Positions 13,666-25,500 of a stretch of 64,000 nucleotides of DNA are shown piece by piece. The position numbers and the translations under genes are program-made. The stretch comes from Panulirus ornatus (lineage: Eukaryota > Arthropoda > Malacostraca > Decapoda > Palinuridae), in assembly GCF_036320965.1 (NCBI RefSeq), contig NC_092262.1, positions 1,452,720-1,516,719 of the forward strand. Direction: 5' to 3'. Under the pieces are notes generated by a model. It made no database searches and was not told the origin of the DNA. It was given only the letters and a program-made list of their open reading frames with translations. Numbering within the stretch: position 1 is the stretch's first letter; each line of letters opens with the position of its first letter.

Positions 13666-14900
13666 TTTTTGTTTTATCTAGGTGAAAATGCACTTGACAT
13701 GGTGATGATTGGCTAAATGCAACATGTCCGAATAACATTGTTGTATTGCAAATTATTACCGGACACTGTTACTCGAGACTTATATACTAACTCATAGTTC
13801 TCTCTCAGATGTATGTTTTGTCAGTTGATTAAGCTAACGAATAAAGAGATTATGAAGTAATATTTTGGAAAGTATAAATTAACTAACCACAGTCACCCAA
13901 CGATATAAGCTTGTTTTCTGATATACGCTTCTTTATTTGTAACTTTTCGCATATTTCAAAGTAAATTAGGACAAATTACAGTAAACATAATAAGAAGAAT
14001 GAAATTATCAACTTTTTTCCAAAACATGGAATCAATGAAACTCTTTACGTGAAACGTTCCAGAGTGGTAAAAAGAACAGCCACTGTCACTTGGCGGGAAC
14101 ACACTTCCAGCTGATTCTCATCCCAGCATGTTTTCGTAATAGATTTGTTCCCCTTATCCCTTTTAGTTGATGATGGCCATTCGTTTTATGTCTCTCTAAT
14201 ATTTTGCTTGATGTTTTTTCCATTATTTCCATTCGTCAAATATTTGATCTATCTTGTGTACTTGATTTTGTTTATGATGGTTGCAGATCTCGAGCAGTTC
14301 AACTTTTGTAACAGAAGAATCATCAGTTTTAGTTTCCTCTAACCACTGAATTAATTAGTACTTTGTGTAGCCGATTGTTGGAACTTTGTTTGATAATTTG
14401 GAATGATATGGAGCATTAGCCATAATAATGACTGGAATGTGTTTCCTTCAGGTGATTGTGGCTGTTTGTTTTTTTCCTCCTCGTAACGTTTCACAAGCAG
14501 TGAGTTTCATTCATTCTATGTTTTGAGTAGATTCTGGTCTTCAAATTTTTTTGATGATTACATGTTTCTTCATATGTTTAGTGCAGTTTTCCCAACTCTT
14601 GTTAGAATATATGAAAATTTACAAATGAAGCAGCGGGCATCCGAGAACAAGCTTAGATCGTTGACTTGGACGGCTTTTATTATCTAATCTAGACTTACCA
14701 AGACAACACTTCATAATCTATTTATTCGTTAGCATTATTAATTGATATATCATGTAGATGAGGGAGAAATTTTAGTGAGTAGATAAGTTTCTATTCACAT
14801 TATCTGATAATCATTTGAAATACAATGTTATTCGGACATGTTTCATATAGCCAATGTTCACCAACGTGTCAAGTGCATCTTCGTCTAGATAAAACAAAAA
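13666..14900. repeat. Large imperfect inverted repeat (fold-back element)
   Basis: Left arm 13,666-14,112 and right arm 14,429-14,900 are reverse complements at roughly 75-80% by eye, around a 316-bp spacer. Matching blocks: ttgttttatcta / tagataaaacaa at the outer ends, cgaataacattgt / acaatgttattcg, gctaacgaataaa / tttattcgttagc, and aaacgttcc / ggaacgttt-like blocks near the inner ends. It interrupts a minisatellite. No transposase is encoded. Confidence 0.85.
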
Positions 14901-15600
14901 GGTGTTGTAGGGGTTCTGGGTCCTACAGGCGCGAGGAGGCATGTATCCTGGACCTTTTATGTCTTTATGTGATCTTGATCCTCCAGATGTGTTGGGTTCT
15001 TTATCCTCCATGTTTGGGAGGTTCTGGAGCCTTCACGTGTGCGGGATGCATGGACACTTCTAGTATATGGAGGCCCTAGAACCCCGAGATGTGGTGGGAT
15101 CCTGGATCTCCAGGCTTGAATGGGTCTTAGACTATGTGTCTGTGTGGGTCCTACATCTTCCAGGTGTGGAGATCATCAACCCTACAGGTGTTTGGAAGCC
15201 CATGATCCTCCAGGTGTGTACGGGTTCAATATCAACTACTTATGTGTTCTTTAATCATCCAGATCTTTGGGTTTACTTTATCATATAGGTGTGTGGAAGC
15301 TCTGGTTTCTCCAAGTGCATTAGGATTCCAAATTATCCATGTGTGTTAGATGGTATATCCTGAAGGCGTTTGGAATTCTTGATACTGCATGTGAGGGGGT
15401 TCAGGATCTCCAAGGTGTGTGGGGGCCCTAGATTCTACACCTGTTTCTTTAAGGTGTGTGTGGGAGCATTGGATTATCCAGATATGTGGAAGCCTGAATT
15501 CTCCAGGTGTATGGAAACCCTGAATTCTCCAGGTGTGGGGGATTCTTTGTCCTAGAGGTGTGTAGGATACCTGGATAATCCAGATGTTAGATACTCATGA
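14901..15600. repeat. Decayed minisatellite, about 30-bp period (right part)
   Basis: Many variants of a unit like ctgaattctccaggtgtgtgg; two adjacent clear copies near 15,499 and 15,527 are 28 bp apart. Open frames inside it are accidental. Confidence 0.8.
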
Positions 15601-15657
15601 TCGTATTTTCTTCTCGCAGGTCAAAGATAATAAACAACTGAGACATTTTTTATGGAT

Positions 15658-15663
15658 TTTATT
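15658..15663 (-). terminator. Polyadenylation signal AATAAA
   Basis: AATAAA on the minus strand, about 140 bases after the first stop and 33 bases after the second in-frame stop of the terminal exon. The position suits the 3' end of that gene. Confidence 0.5.
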
Positions 15664-15800
15664 ATTTTGTTTGACCTCTTCAGTTGCTCAGGATGTCAGG
15701 CTGCAACTCCTACAAGCCGACCCCCTAAGAAATTCAACAGATTGTTCCCGACGTCAGTCAGGAAGTCCTGTATGTTGACCACGGTGGTCAGCTGGTCAGG

Positions 15801-15897
15801 TTAGGCCAGATACCCTTCAGCAGATGAGACGATGAAACCTGTTTCCTCAAACGTCAGTAGCACATTAGGCTGGTCGTCTCCATCCCTCTCAAAAAGT
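15801..15897 (-). CDS. Terminal exon of an unrecognised minus-strand gene
   Basis: An acceptor tgtcctacag precedes an exon whose frame, entered with one base, reads on from the AG left over at the end of the 19,191-19,333 exon (AG+A makes Arg). It encodes LFERDGDDQPNVLLTFEETG and ends SSAEGYLA before a TAA at 15,801-15,803. After that TAA the same frame stays open for 34 more codons (PDQLTTVVNIQDFL and on to GGRLVGVAA) to a TGA at 15,696, then AATAAA. Either the TAA is the true stop or it is a premature stop in a longer exon. The product is not recognised. The amino-acid content is protein-like and not repeat-derived. The acceptor's pyrimidine tract is weak. Confidence 0.55.
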
Positions 15898-15944
15898 CTG
15901 TAGGACATATCTTGGTTAATCAGATATCTACTGTTTCAGTTACG

Positions 15945-16345
15945 TTCATTACTAAGGGCTGCTGACAAGTAATATATTTAGAGATTGTCGACACGTACAG
16001 TGATAAGAAAAGAAACTCTTAACATCTGTCCTGTTCAGGGATTGTTGACTTGTGTCATGTTCATAGAATGTTGTCGTATACCATGTTAAAAGACTGTACA
16101 TATGTATCATTTTTAGGGAATTGTTGACTTGTGTCATGTTCACAGATTGTTGCCATATATTATGGTAAAGGACCCGAGACATGTGTTATGTTCAGAGACT
16201 GTTGAGATTTGTTATGTTCAGACACTGTTGACATGTATCATGCTTTGAGATTGTTGACATATATCATTTAAGACACTGTTGACAATTGTCAAGTTCGGAC
16301 AATGTTGACAGTTGTCATGTTCGGACATTGTTGACATGTACAGAA
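15945..16345. repeat. Decayed minisatellite, about 28-30-bp period
   Basis: Units like catgttcagacactgttgac, with gttgacatgt or gttgacttgt repeated a dozen times. It lies in the presumed intron between the two minus-strand exons. Confidence 0.85.
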
Positions 16346-16534
16346 ATACCTGCGGCGTCAGTGACCCTTTTAAGAAACAAAACATTCAATAAAAGTAGAT
16401 TACCTTAGTACTTCTTATTACACACGCACACACACATACAAACATACATATCGTTTTTATATACATTTTTAATGATAAGAGTAGTGATAGACAAATGATA
16501 ATATATGATGATAATAATGATAATAGCAATAGCA
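16346..16534. other. Unassigned spacer
   Basis: AT-rich, with a short (CA)n run near 16,425. No coding or mobile sequence seen. Confidence 0.5.
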
Positions 16535-16536
16535 AA

Positions 16537-16619
<83 letters not shown>

Positions 16620-16632
16620 TAATCATAATAAT

Positions 16633-16707
<75 letters not shown>
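16535..16707. repeat. (AAT)n microsatellite
   Basis: AAT repeats with a few GAT and CAT variants; left flank of the next short element. Confidence 0.97.
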
Positions 16708-16945
16708 CCCTGGGGATAGGGGATTAAGAATACTTCCTACGTATTCCCTGCGTGTCGTAGAAGGCGACTAAAAGGGGAGGGAGCGGGGGGTGGCTGGAAA
16801 TCCTCCCCTCTCGTTTTTTTTTTTTTTTTTCAATTTCCAAAAGAAGGAACAGAGGGGGCCAGGTGAGGATATTCCAAAAAAGGTCCAGTCCTCTGTTCTT
16901 AGCGCTACCTCGCTAACGCGGGAAATGGCGAATAGTTTATAAGAA
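16708..16945 (+). mobile_element. Short non-autonomous element, complete
   Basis: Begins ccctggggataggggattaa and contains gcgtgtcgtagaaggcgact, the stem ggggagg/cctcccc around ggctggaaat, a T-run, aaaagaaggaacag, cagtcctctgttctt and the end gcgctacctcgctaacgcgg. The head matches the 5' UTR of the 44.9-kb LINE and the tail resembles the LINE 3' end. It is flanked by (AAT)n on both sides. No coding capacity. Confidence 0.88.
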
Positions 16946-16949
16946 AGAA

Positions 16950-17153
16950 AAAATAATAATAATAATAATAATAATGATAATAATGATAATAGTTATAGTA
17001 ATAAAAACAATAATGATAATAACAATGTTAATAATAATAATAAAAATAATAATAATAATAATAACAATAATGATAATAATAATAATAAAAATGATAATCA
17101 TATTGATAATAATAGTAATGATAATAATAATGATAATAATAATAATAATAATG

Positions 17154-17188
<35 letters not shown>

Positions 17189-17191
17189 TTT
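16950..17191. repeat. (AAT)n-rich microsatellite
   Basis: Imperfect AAT/GAT/AAC repeats ending in a T-run at the LINE 3' tail. Confidence 0.95.
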
Positions 17192-17918
17192 TTTTTTTTT
17201 TTTATACTTTGTCGCTGTCTCCCGCGTTTGCGAGGTAGCGCAAGGAAACAGACGAAAGAAATGGCCCAACTCCCCCCATACACATGTATATACATACGTC
17301 CACACACGCAAATATACATACCTACACAGCTTTCCATGGTTTACCCCAGACGCTTCACATGCCTTGATTCAATCCACTGACAGCACGTCAGCCCCGGTAT
17401 ACCACATCGCTCCAATTCACTCTATTCCTTGCCCTCCTTTCACCCTCCTGCATGTTCAGGCCCCGATCACACAAAATCTTTTTCACTCCATCTTTCCACC
17501 TCCATTTTGGTCTCCCTCTTCTCCTTGTTCCCTCCACCTCCGACACATATATCCTCTTGGTCAATCTTTCCTCACTCATCCTCTCCATGTGCCCAAACCA
17601 CTTCAAAACACCCTCTTTTGCTCTCTCAACCACGCTCTTTTTATTTCCACACATCTCTCTTACCCTTACGTTACTCACTCGATCAAACCACCTCACACCA
17701 CACATTGTCCTCAAACATCTCATTTCCAGCACATCCATCCTCCTGCGCACAACTCTATCCATAGCCCACGCCTCGCAACCATACAACATTGTTGGAACCA
17801 CTATTCCTTCAAACATACCCATTTTTGCTTTCCGAGATAATGTTCTCGACTTCCACACATTCTATGATCCACTTCCGCTTCCATGGTTCCATCCGCTGCC
17901 CGATCCACTCCCAGAATA
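17192..17918 (-). mobile_element. RTE-like LINE 3' fragment inside (AAT)n
   Basis: Short-form 3' UTR and a 156-codon open piece of the C-terminal domain ([38 protein letters not shown]). An internal deletion removes the codons before MWKSRTLSRKAK. Both borders run straight into (AAT)n. Confidence 0.9.
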
Positions 17919-17949
17919 ATAATAATAATAAGAATAATAATAATAATAA

Positions 17950-18006
<57 letters not shown>

Positions 18007-18017
18007 TAATAATAATG

Positions 18018-18078
<61 letters not shown>

Positions 18079-18128
18079 TAATAATAATAATGAAAATTAT
18101 AACAATAATCACAGTAACAATAATAATG

Positions 18129-18161
<33 letters not shown>

Positions 18162-18301
18162 TTGATAATAATAATATCACAAATGATAATAATAGAATTG
18201 ATAATAATAAAATAATAATATTAACGATAATGATGATGATGATAACAATAATCATAATTGTAATGATAATTATAATAGCAATGATAATAATGATAATAAT
18301 G

Positions 18302-18375
<74 letters not shown>

Positions 18376-18386
18376 CATAATAATAA
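17919..18386. repeat. (AAT)n-rich microsatellite
   Basis: Long imperfect AAT array with AAG, GAT and AAC variants. Long poly-N and poly-I open frames here are translation artefacts. Confidence 0.96.
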
Positions 18387-18612
18387 TATCCCTGGGGATA
18401 GGGGAGAAAGAGTACTTCCCACGTAGTCCCTGCGTGTCGTAGAAGGCGACTAAAAGGGGAGGGAGCAGGGGGCTGGAAATCCTCCCCTCTTGTTTTTTTT
18501 TTAATTTTCCGAAAGAAGGAACAAAGAAGGGGGCCAGGTGAGGATATTCCCTCAGAGGCCCAGTCCTCTGTTCTTAACGTTACCTTGCTAATGTTTGAAA
18601 GTTTGAAAGAAG
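18387..18612 (+). mobile_element. Short non-autonomous element, complete
   Basis: Same structure as 16,708-16,945 with substitutions (ttaccttgctaatgtttgaa at the tail). (AAT)n lies on both sides. Confidence 0.85.
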
Positions 18613-18711
18613 AAGAAAAGAATAGTAATAATAATAATGACAATAATAATAACAATAATGATAGTAATAATCAGGATAATCGTGACAAGTATACTAATAA
18701 TGATTAATAAT
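18613..18711. repeat. Imperfect (AAT)n
   Basis: Decayed AAT tract between two short elements. Confidence 0.8.
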
Positions 18712-18932
18712 CATCATCCCTGTAGAGTGGGGAGAAAGTAAACTGCCCAAGTATTCCCTGCGTGTCGTAGAAGGCAACCAGGAAGAGCGGAAGCGTGTGG
18801 CTGGAAATCCTTCCGCTCTGTATTACTTTCCAAAAGAAGGAACATAGCAAGGAGCCTAGTGAGGAAGTTTCCCTCTAAGGCTCTGTCATCGGTTCTTGAC
18901 GTTACCTTGCTCACGCGGGCATTAAGACGAAC
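18712..18932 (+). mobile_element. Short non-autonomous element, old copy
   Basis: Diverged relative: ccctgtagagtggggagaaa, gcgtgtcgtagaaggcaacc, ggctggaaatcc, ccaaaagaaggaac, gttaccttgctcacgcgggc. The central stem is agcggaag/cttccgct instead of ggggagg/cctcccc, so both sides changed together. Confidence 0.75.
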
Positions 18933-19190
18933 ATGTATAGGAAAAATATTAGCTAAAAGTGCGTCACAATATGTGTAAGCACGTCTATTTCCAGGCAAAA
19001 CTACTTTCTAATTATGTCCCCAGCTGGATACCTACAAGTATTTGATTATGTTTGGAATCTCTTTACTTTTTTTATCCGTTATACTTGGGGAGAGAGACAG
19101 GCTTAATGATAGATATCTATGTTTTGTATTATGACCTGTTCAAGGATTTCTCACCTTTACTAAATCAGAGAAATGAGAAAGTTAACTTAC
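18933..19190. other. Unique sequence, presumed intron
   Basis: No mobile element recognised. On the minus strand it begins with the donor gtaagt of the exon at 19,191. Confidence 0.5.
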
Positions 19191-19333
19191 CTGAATTGAA
19201 GGTCAGAATATGTCGTATTATCATCAAGTCTCAATGTTCGTTGAGGTGCGGTGAAGTTGTCTTCAATCTCAGTGAAGCTGTTGTTGTCTAATAGCCACTG
19301 TACTCTAAGATGTGCATACTCGTCCTTTGACAC
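19191..19333 (-). CDS. Internal exon of an unrecognised minus-strand gene
   Basis: 143 bases between an acceptor gtattttag and a perfect donor CAG|gtaagt. Only one frame is open throughout (47 codons plus two bases): it includes SKDEYAHLRVQWLLDNNSF, TEIEDNF, RTLRLDDN and YSDLQF. The other two frames stop early. Ending in phase 2, it fits the terminal exon at 15,897. The LLDNNSFTEIEDN and LRLDDN stretches look faintly like leucine-rich repeats, but that is not enough to name the family. The phase-0 start does not fit the signal-peptide exon at 32,237, so another exon must lie between if it is one gene. Confidence 0.6.
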
Positions 19334-19610
19334 CTAAAATACATGCTCTTGTTACTCTCTTGACTTGAATCATTTATACAATTAGAATCAACCTTCCTGT
19401 AATTTTGCTTTCTTCTGTACAATTACCTAAATTGTTTCCTTGTGTCCATTAGTTCAAACCAACTACAAAATGACTCATTACATTGCATATTGTCTCCATC
19501 TTAGCAAATATATGTCACGGGATACGTGTGTTGCTGTAGGAATACTCATAGAGTCATATAACTTAACTTTGTGTGTCAACCTGATTGGTAATAATGCATT
19601 ACACCTCACT
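19334..19610. other. Unique sequence
   Basis: AT-rich. From 19,450 on it is identical or nearly so to the start of contig 3 (53,515). No gene seen. Confidence 0.5.
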
Positions 19611-20110
19611 CTTCCACTTATAAACACATTGTCCCAGACACTTTCTCTATCTAAGGACCATGTCCTGGATACTTCTGCTTTCTGAATACTATATCCCATA
19701 ATCTAATACTTTCTAAAGATATTGTCACAGACACTTTTACGTTCCCAAGAACTTGTCCCAGACATTCCACTTTCTAAAATCCTTGTCCATGATACTTCAT
19801 TCAACACACCCTATTCCAGACGCCTCTACGTTTTTCACCAATTACCAAGAAGAAAAAAAATCCACTTTCTAAAGACTTTACAAGAAACACCTTTATTTTT
19901 ACTGACCTCACCCCAAACACCTTCTAAGTTCTAAGAACCTTCTACCAAACGTTCACTTTCTCGAGACATTTTCTTAAACATTTCTACTTTCTAAAGAATT
20001 TATCCCAGACACTTTTTCTTTCCAAAGACCTTGTCTTAAACACTCCCACTTTGTACGAAACTCATTCTGAACATATCTCTTCTCGGTAAAACTTATGTCA
20101 AGCAGTCCTA
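19611..20110. repeat. Decayed minisatellite, about 32-bp period
   Basis: Repeats of cttgtcccagacactt and ccactttctaaagac with variants; matches 1-140 and 53,675-54,170. Confidence 0.8.
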
Positions 20111-20210
20111 GAGTCTACAGACTTCAGCTCAAAATTTTAGATGCACCACGTTTCTTTGCTTTAAAACTTTAAAATATGTAAGAAAATAAGTAAGCATGGA
20201 AAAAAAAACA

Positions 20211-20212
<2 letters not shown>

Positions 20213-20270
<58 letters not shown>
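20213..20270. repeat. (TA)n tract, empty site of the short element
   Basis: Single TA run between aaaaacaatgta and catgcttgtggcatgag. The matching places in contigs 1 and 3 hold (TA)n, a short element and (TA)n. Confidence 0.95.
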
Positions 20271-20272
<2 letters not shown>

Positions 20273-22460
20273 GCTTGTGGCATGAGAAGAGTGGGAGGTG
20301 GGTTGATTAGAAAGGGTAGTGAGTGGTGGGATGAAGAAGTAAGATTATTAGTGAAAGAGAAGAGAGAGGCATTTGGACGATTTTTGCAGGGAAAAATGCA
20401 AATTGAGTGGGAGATGAATAAAAGAAAGAGACAGGAGGTCAAGAGAAAGGTGCAAGAGGTGAAAAAGAGGGCAAATGAGAGTTGGGGTGAGAGAGTATCA
20501 TTAAATTTTAGGGAGGATAAAAAGATGTTCTGGAAGGAGGTAAATAAAGTGCGTAAGACAAGGGAGCAAATGGGAACTTCAGTGAAGGGTGCACATGGGG
20601 AGGTGAAAACAAGTAGTGGTGATGTGAGAAGGAGATGGAGTGAGTATTTTGAAGGTTTGTTGAATGTGTTTGATGATAGAGTGGCAGATATAGGGTGTTT
20701 TGGTCGATGTGGTGTGCAAAGTGAGAGGGTTAGGGAAAATGATTTGGTAAACAGAGAAGAGGTAGTAAAAGCTTTGCGGAAGATGAAAGCCGGCAAGGCA
20801 GCAGGTTTGGATGGTATTGCAGTGGAATTTATTAAAAAAGGGGGTGACTGTATTATTGACTGTTTGGTAAGGTTATTTAATGTATGTATGACTCATGGTG
20901 AGATGCCTGAGGATTGGCGGAATGCGTGCATAGTGCCATTGTACAAAGGCAAAGGGGATAAGAGTGAGTGCTCAAATTACAGAGGTATAAGTTTGTTGAG
21001 TATTCCTGGTAAATTATATGGGAGGGTATTGATTGAGAGGGTGAAGGCATGTACAGAGCATCAGATTGGGGAAGAGCAGTGTGGTTTCAGAAGTGGTAGA
21101 GGATGTGTGGATCAGGTGTTTGCTTTGAAGAATGTATGTGAGAAATACTTAGAAAAGCAAATGGATTTGTATGTAGCATTTATGGATCTGGAGAAGGCAT
21201 ATGATAGAGTTGATAGAGATGCTCTGTGGAAGGTATTAAGAATATATGGTATGGGAGGCAAGTTGTTAGAAGCAGTGAAAAGTTTTTATCGAGGATGTAA
21301 GGCATGTGTACGTGTAGGAAGAGAGGAAAGTGATTGGTTCTCAGTGAATGTAGGTTTGCGGCAGGGGTGTGTGATGTCTCCATGGTTGTTTAATTTGTTT
21401 ATGGATGGGGTTGTTAGGGAGGTGAATGCAAGAGTTTTGGAAAGAGGGGCAAATATGAAGTCTGTTAGGGATGAGAGACCTTGGGAAGTGAGTCAGTTGT
21501 TGTTCGCTGATGATACAGCGCTTGTGGCTGATTCATGTGAGAAACTGCAGAAGCTGGTGACTGAGTTTGGTAAAGTGTGTGAAAGAAGAAAGTTAAGAGT
21601 AAATGTGAATAAGAGCAAGGTTATTAGGTACAGTAGGGTTGAGGGTCAAGTCAATTGGGAGGTAAGTTTGAATGGAGAAAAACTGGAGGAAGTAAAGTGT
21701 TTTAGATATCTGGGAGTGGATCTGGCAGCGGATGGAACCATGGAAGCGGAAGTGGATCATAGGGTGGGGGAGGGGGCGAAAATTCTGGGAGCCTTGAAGA
21801 ATATGTGGAAGTCGAGAACATTATCTCGGAAAGCAAAAATGGGTATGTTTGAAGGAATAGTGGTTCCAACAATGTTGTATGGTTGCGAGGCGTGGGCTAT
21901 GGATAGAGTTGTGCGCAGGAGGATGGATGTACTAGAAATGAGATGTTTGAGGACAATGTGTGGTGTGAGGTGGTTTGATCGAGTAAGTAACGTAAGGGTA
22001 AGAGAGATGTGTGGAAATAAAAAGAGCGTGGTTGAGAGAGCAGAGGAGGGTGTTTTGAAATGGTTTGGGCACATGGAGAGAATGAGTGAGGAAAGATTGA
22101 CCAAGAGGATATATTTGTCGGAGGTGGAGGGAACGAGAAGTGGGAGACCAAATTGGAGGTGGAAAGATGGAGTGAAAAAGATTTTGTGTGATCGGGGCCT
22201 GAACATGCAGGAGGGTGAAAGGAGGGCAAGGAATAGAGTGAATTGGATCGATGTGGTATACCGGGGGATTGACGTGCTGTCAGTGGATTGAATCAGGGCA
22301 TGTGAAGCGTCTGGGGTAAACCATGGAAAGCTGTGTAGGTATGTATATTTGCGTGTGTGGACGTATGTATATACATGTGTATGGGGGTGGGTTGGGCCAT
22401 TTCTTTCGTCTGTTTCCTTGCGCTACCTCGCAAACGCGGGAGACAGCGACAAAGCAAGAA
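20271..22460 (+). mobile_element. RTE-like LINE copy, 5'-truncated, RT frame intact
   Basis: Same insertion as 636-2,830 and 54,591-56,790, with the CAG codon and five-A run that keep the frame open. Short-form 3' UTR. Confidence 0.93.
20282..22291 (+). CDS. LINE reverse transcriptase, longest open copy (669 codons)
   Basis: Opens at an ATG within the codons for [17 protein letters not shown] and stays open through linker, RT and C-terminal domain. RT motifs: [52 protein letters not shown] (about 294-310), GLRQGCVMSPWLFNLFMD, FADD at 408-411 and YLGVDLAADG. The C-terminal domain has [39 protein letters not shown] and NWRWKDGV. The endonuclease is missing because the insertion is 5'-truncated, so it is a dead-on-arrival copy whose RT frame has not yet decayed, or is kept by chance. 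An extra GGG near the end shifts the last codons relative to other copies (RGIDVLSVD). RT in the nucleus is known for the family; activity here is not shown. Confidence 0.9.
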   Translation: MRRVGGGLIRKGSEWWDEEVRLLVKEKREAFGRFLQGKMQIEWEMNKRKRQEVKRKVQEVKKRANESWGERVSLNFREDKKMFWKEVNKVRKTREQMGTSVKGAHGEVKTSSGDVRRRWSEYFEGLLNVFDDRVADIGCFGRCGVQSERVRENDLVNREEVVKALRKMKAGKAAGLDGIAVEFIKKGGDCIIDCLVRLFNVCMTHGEMPEDWRNACIVPLYKGKGDKSECSNYRGISLLSIPGKLYGRVLIERVKACTEHQIGEEQCGFRSGRGCVDQVFALKNVCEKYLEKQMDLYVAFMDLEKAYDRVDRDALWKVLRIYGMGGKLLEAVKSFYRGCKACVRVGREESDWFSVNVGLRQGCVMSPWLFNLFMDGVVREVNARVLERGANMKSVRDERPWEVSQLLFADDTALVADSCEKLQKLVTEFGKVCERRKLRVNVNKSKVIRYSRVEGQVNWEVSLNGEKLEEVKCFRYLGVDLAADGTMEAEVDHRVGEGAKILGALKNMWKSRTLSRKAKMGMFEGIVVPTMLYGCEAWAMDRVVRRRMDVLEMRCLRTMCGVRWFDRVSNVRVREMCGNKKSVVERAEEGVLKWFGHMERMSEERLTKRIYLSEVEGTRSGRPNWRWKDGVKKILCDRGLNMQEGERRARNRVNWIDVVYRGIDVLSVD

Positions 22461-22461
22461 A

Positions 22462-25220
<2,759 letters not shown>

Positions 25221-25297
<77 letters not shown>
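25221..25297. repeat. (AATA)n/(TA)n, empty site of a LINE
   Basis: Single tract; the contig 3 counterpart (59,524-60,923) contains a 1.2-kb minus-strand LINE between two TA runs. Confidence 0.93.
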
Positions 25298-25300
<3 letters not shown>

Positions 25301-25500
25301 TATGTATATGTATGTATAAGCGTATGTATGTGTATGCATGCGTAATGTGTAAGTATATATAAGTATTGGTGTATATGATATGTTTATTCATGTACGTGCA
25401 TGTTTGTATATGTATATATGTGTGTAAGTCAGTGGATGGGTCTTTCTTCGTCTGTTTCTTGGTGCTGCCTCCATGACAAGGGAAACGGTGATCAAACATA
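25298..25500 (+). repeat. TATG-rich tract and tail of an older related element
   Basis: The phrases tctttcttcgtctgtttctt, ggtgctgcctccatgacaag and ggaaacggtgatcaaacata mirror the LINE 3' end (tcgtctgtttccttgcgcta and the rest) with about 30% difference, so an older relative left its 3' end here. Confidence 0.5.

Noticed and set aside
13451..13681. 76-codon plus-strand frame
   Set aside because: It lies inside the decayed minisatellite and has no motif or splice context.
14145..14342. 65-codon hydrophobic frame between the inverted-repeat arms as a possible transposase or membrane peptide
   Set aside because: AT-rich, no catalytic motif, and confined to the spacer of the fold-back structure.
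15584..15778. Plus-strand frame with a hydrophobic stretch (FLWILLFCLTSS) and acceptor-like cttctcgcag
   Set aside because: It overlaps the minus-strand terminal exon, which has better support: phase agreement with an upstream exon, a polyadenylation signal and protein-like composition. The plus version has no matching exon.
14901..16345. CRISPR-like regular repeats
   Set aside because: Units are degenerate, tandem without unique spacers, and the genome is eukaryotic.
16535..18386. Poly-Asn and poly-Ile proteins encoded by the AAT tracts
   Set aside because: Frame-dependent products of a trinucleotide microsatellite on both strands.
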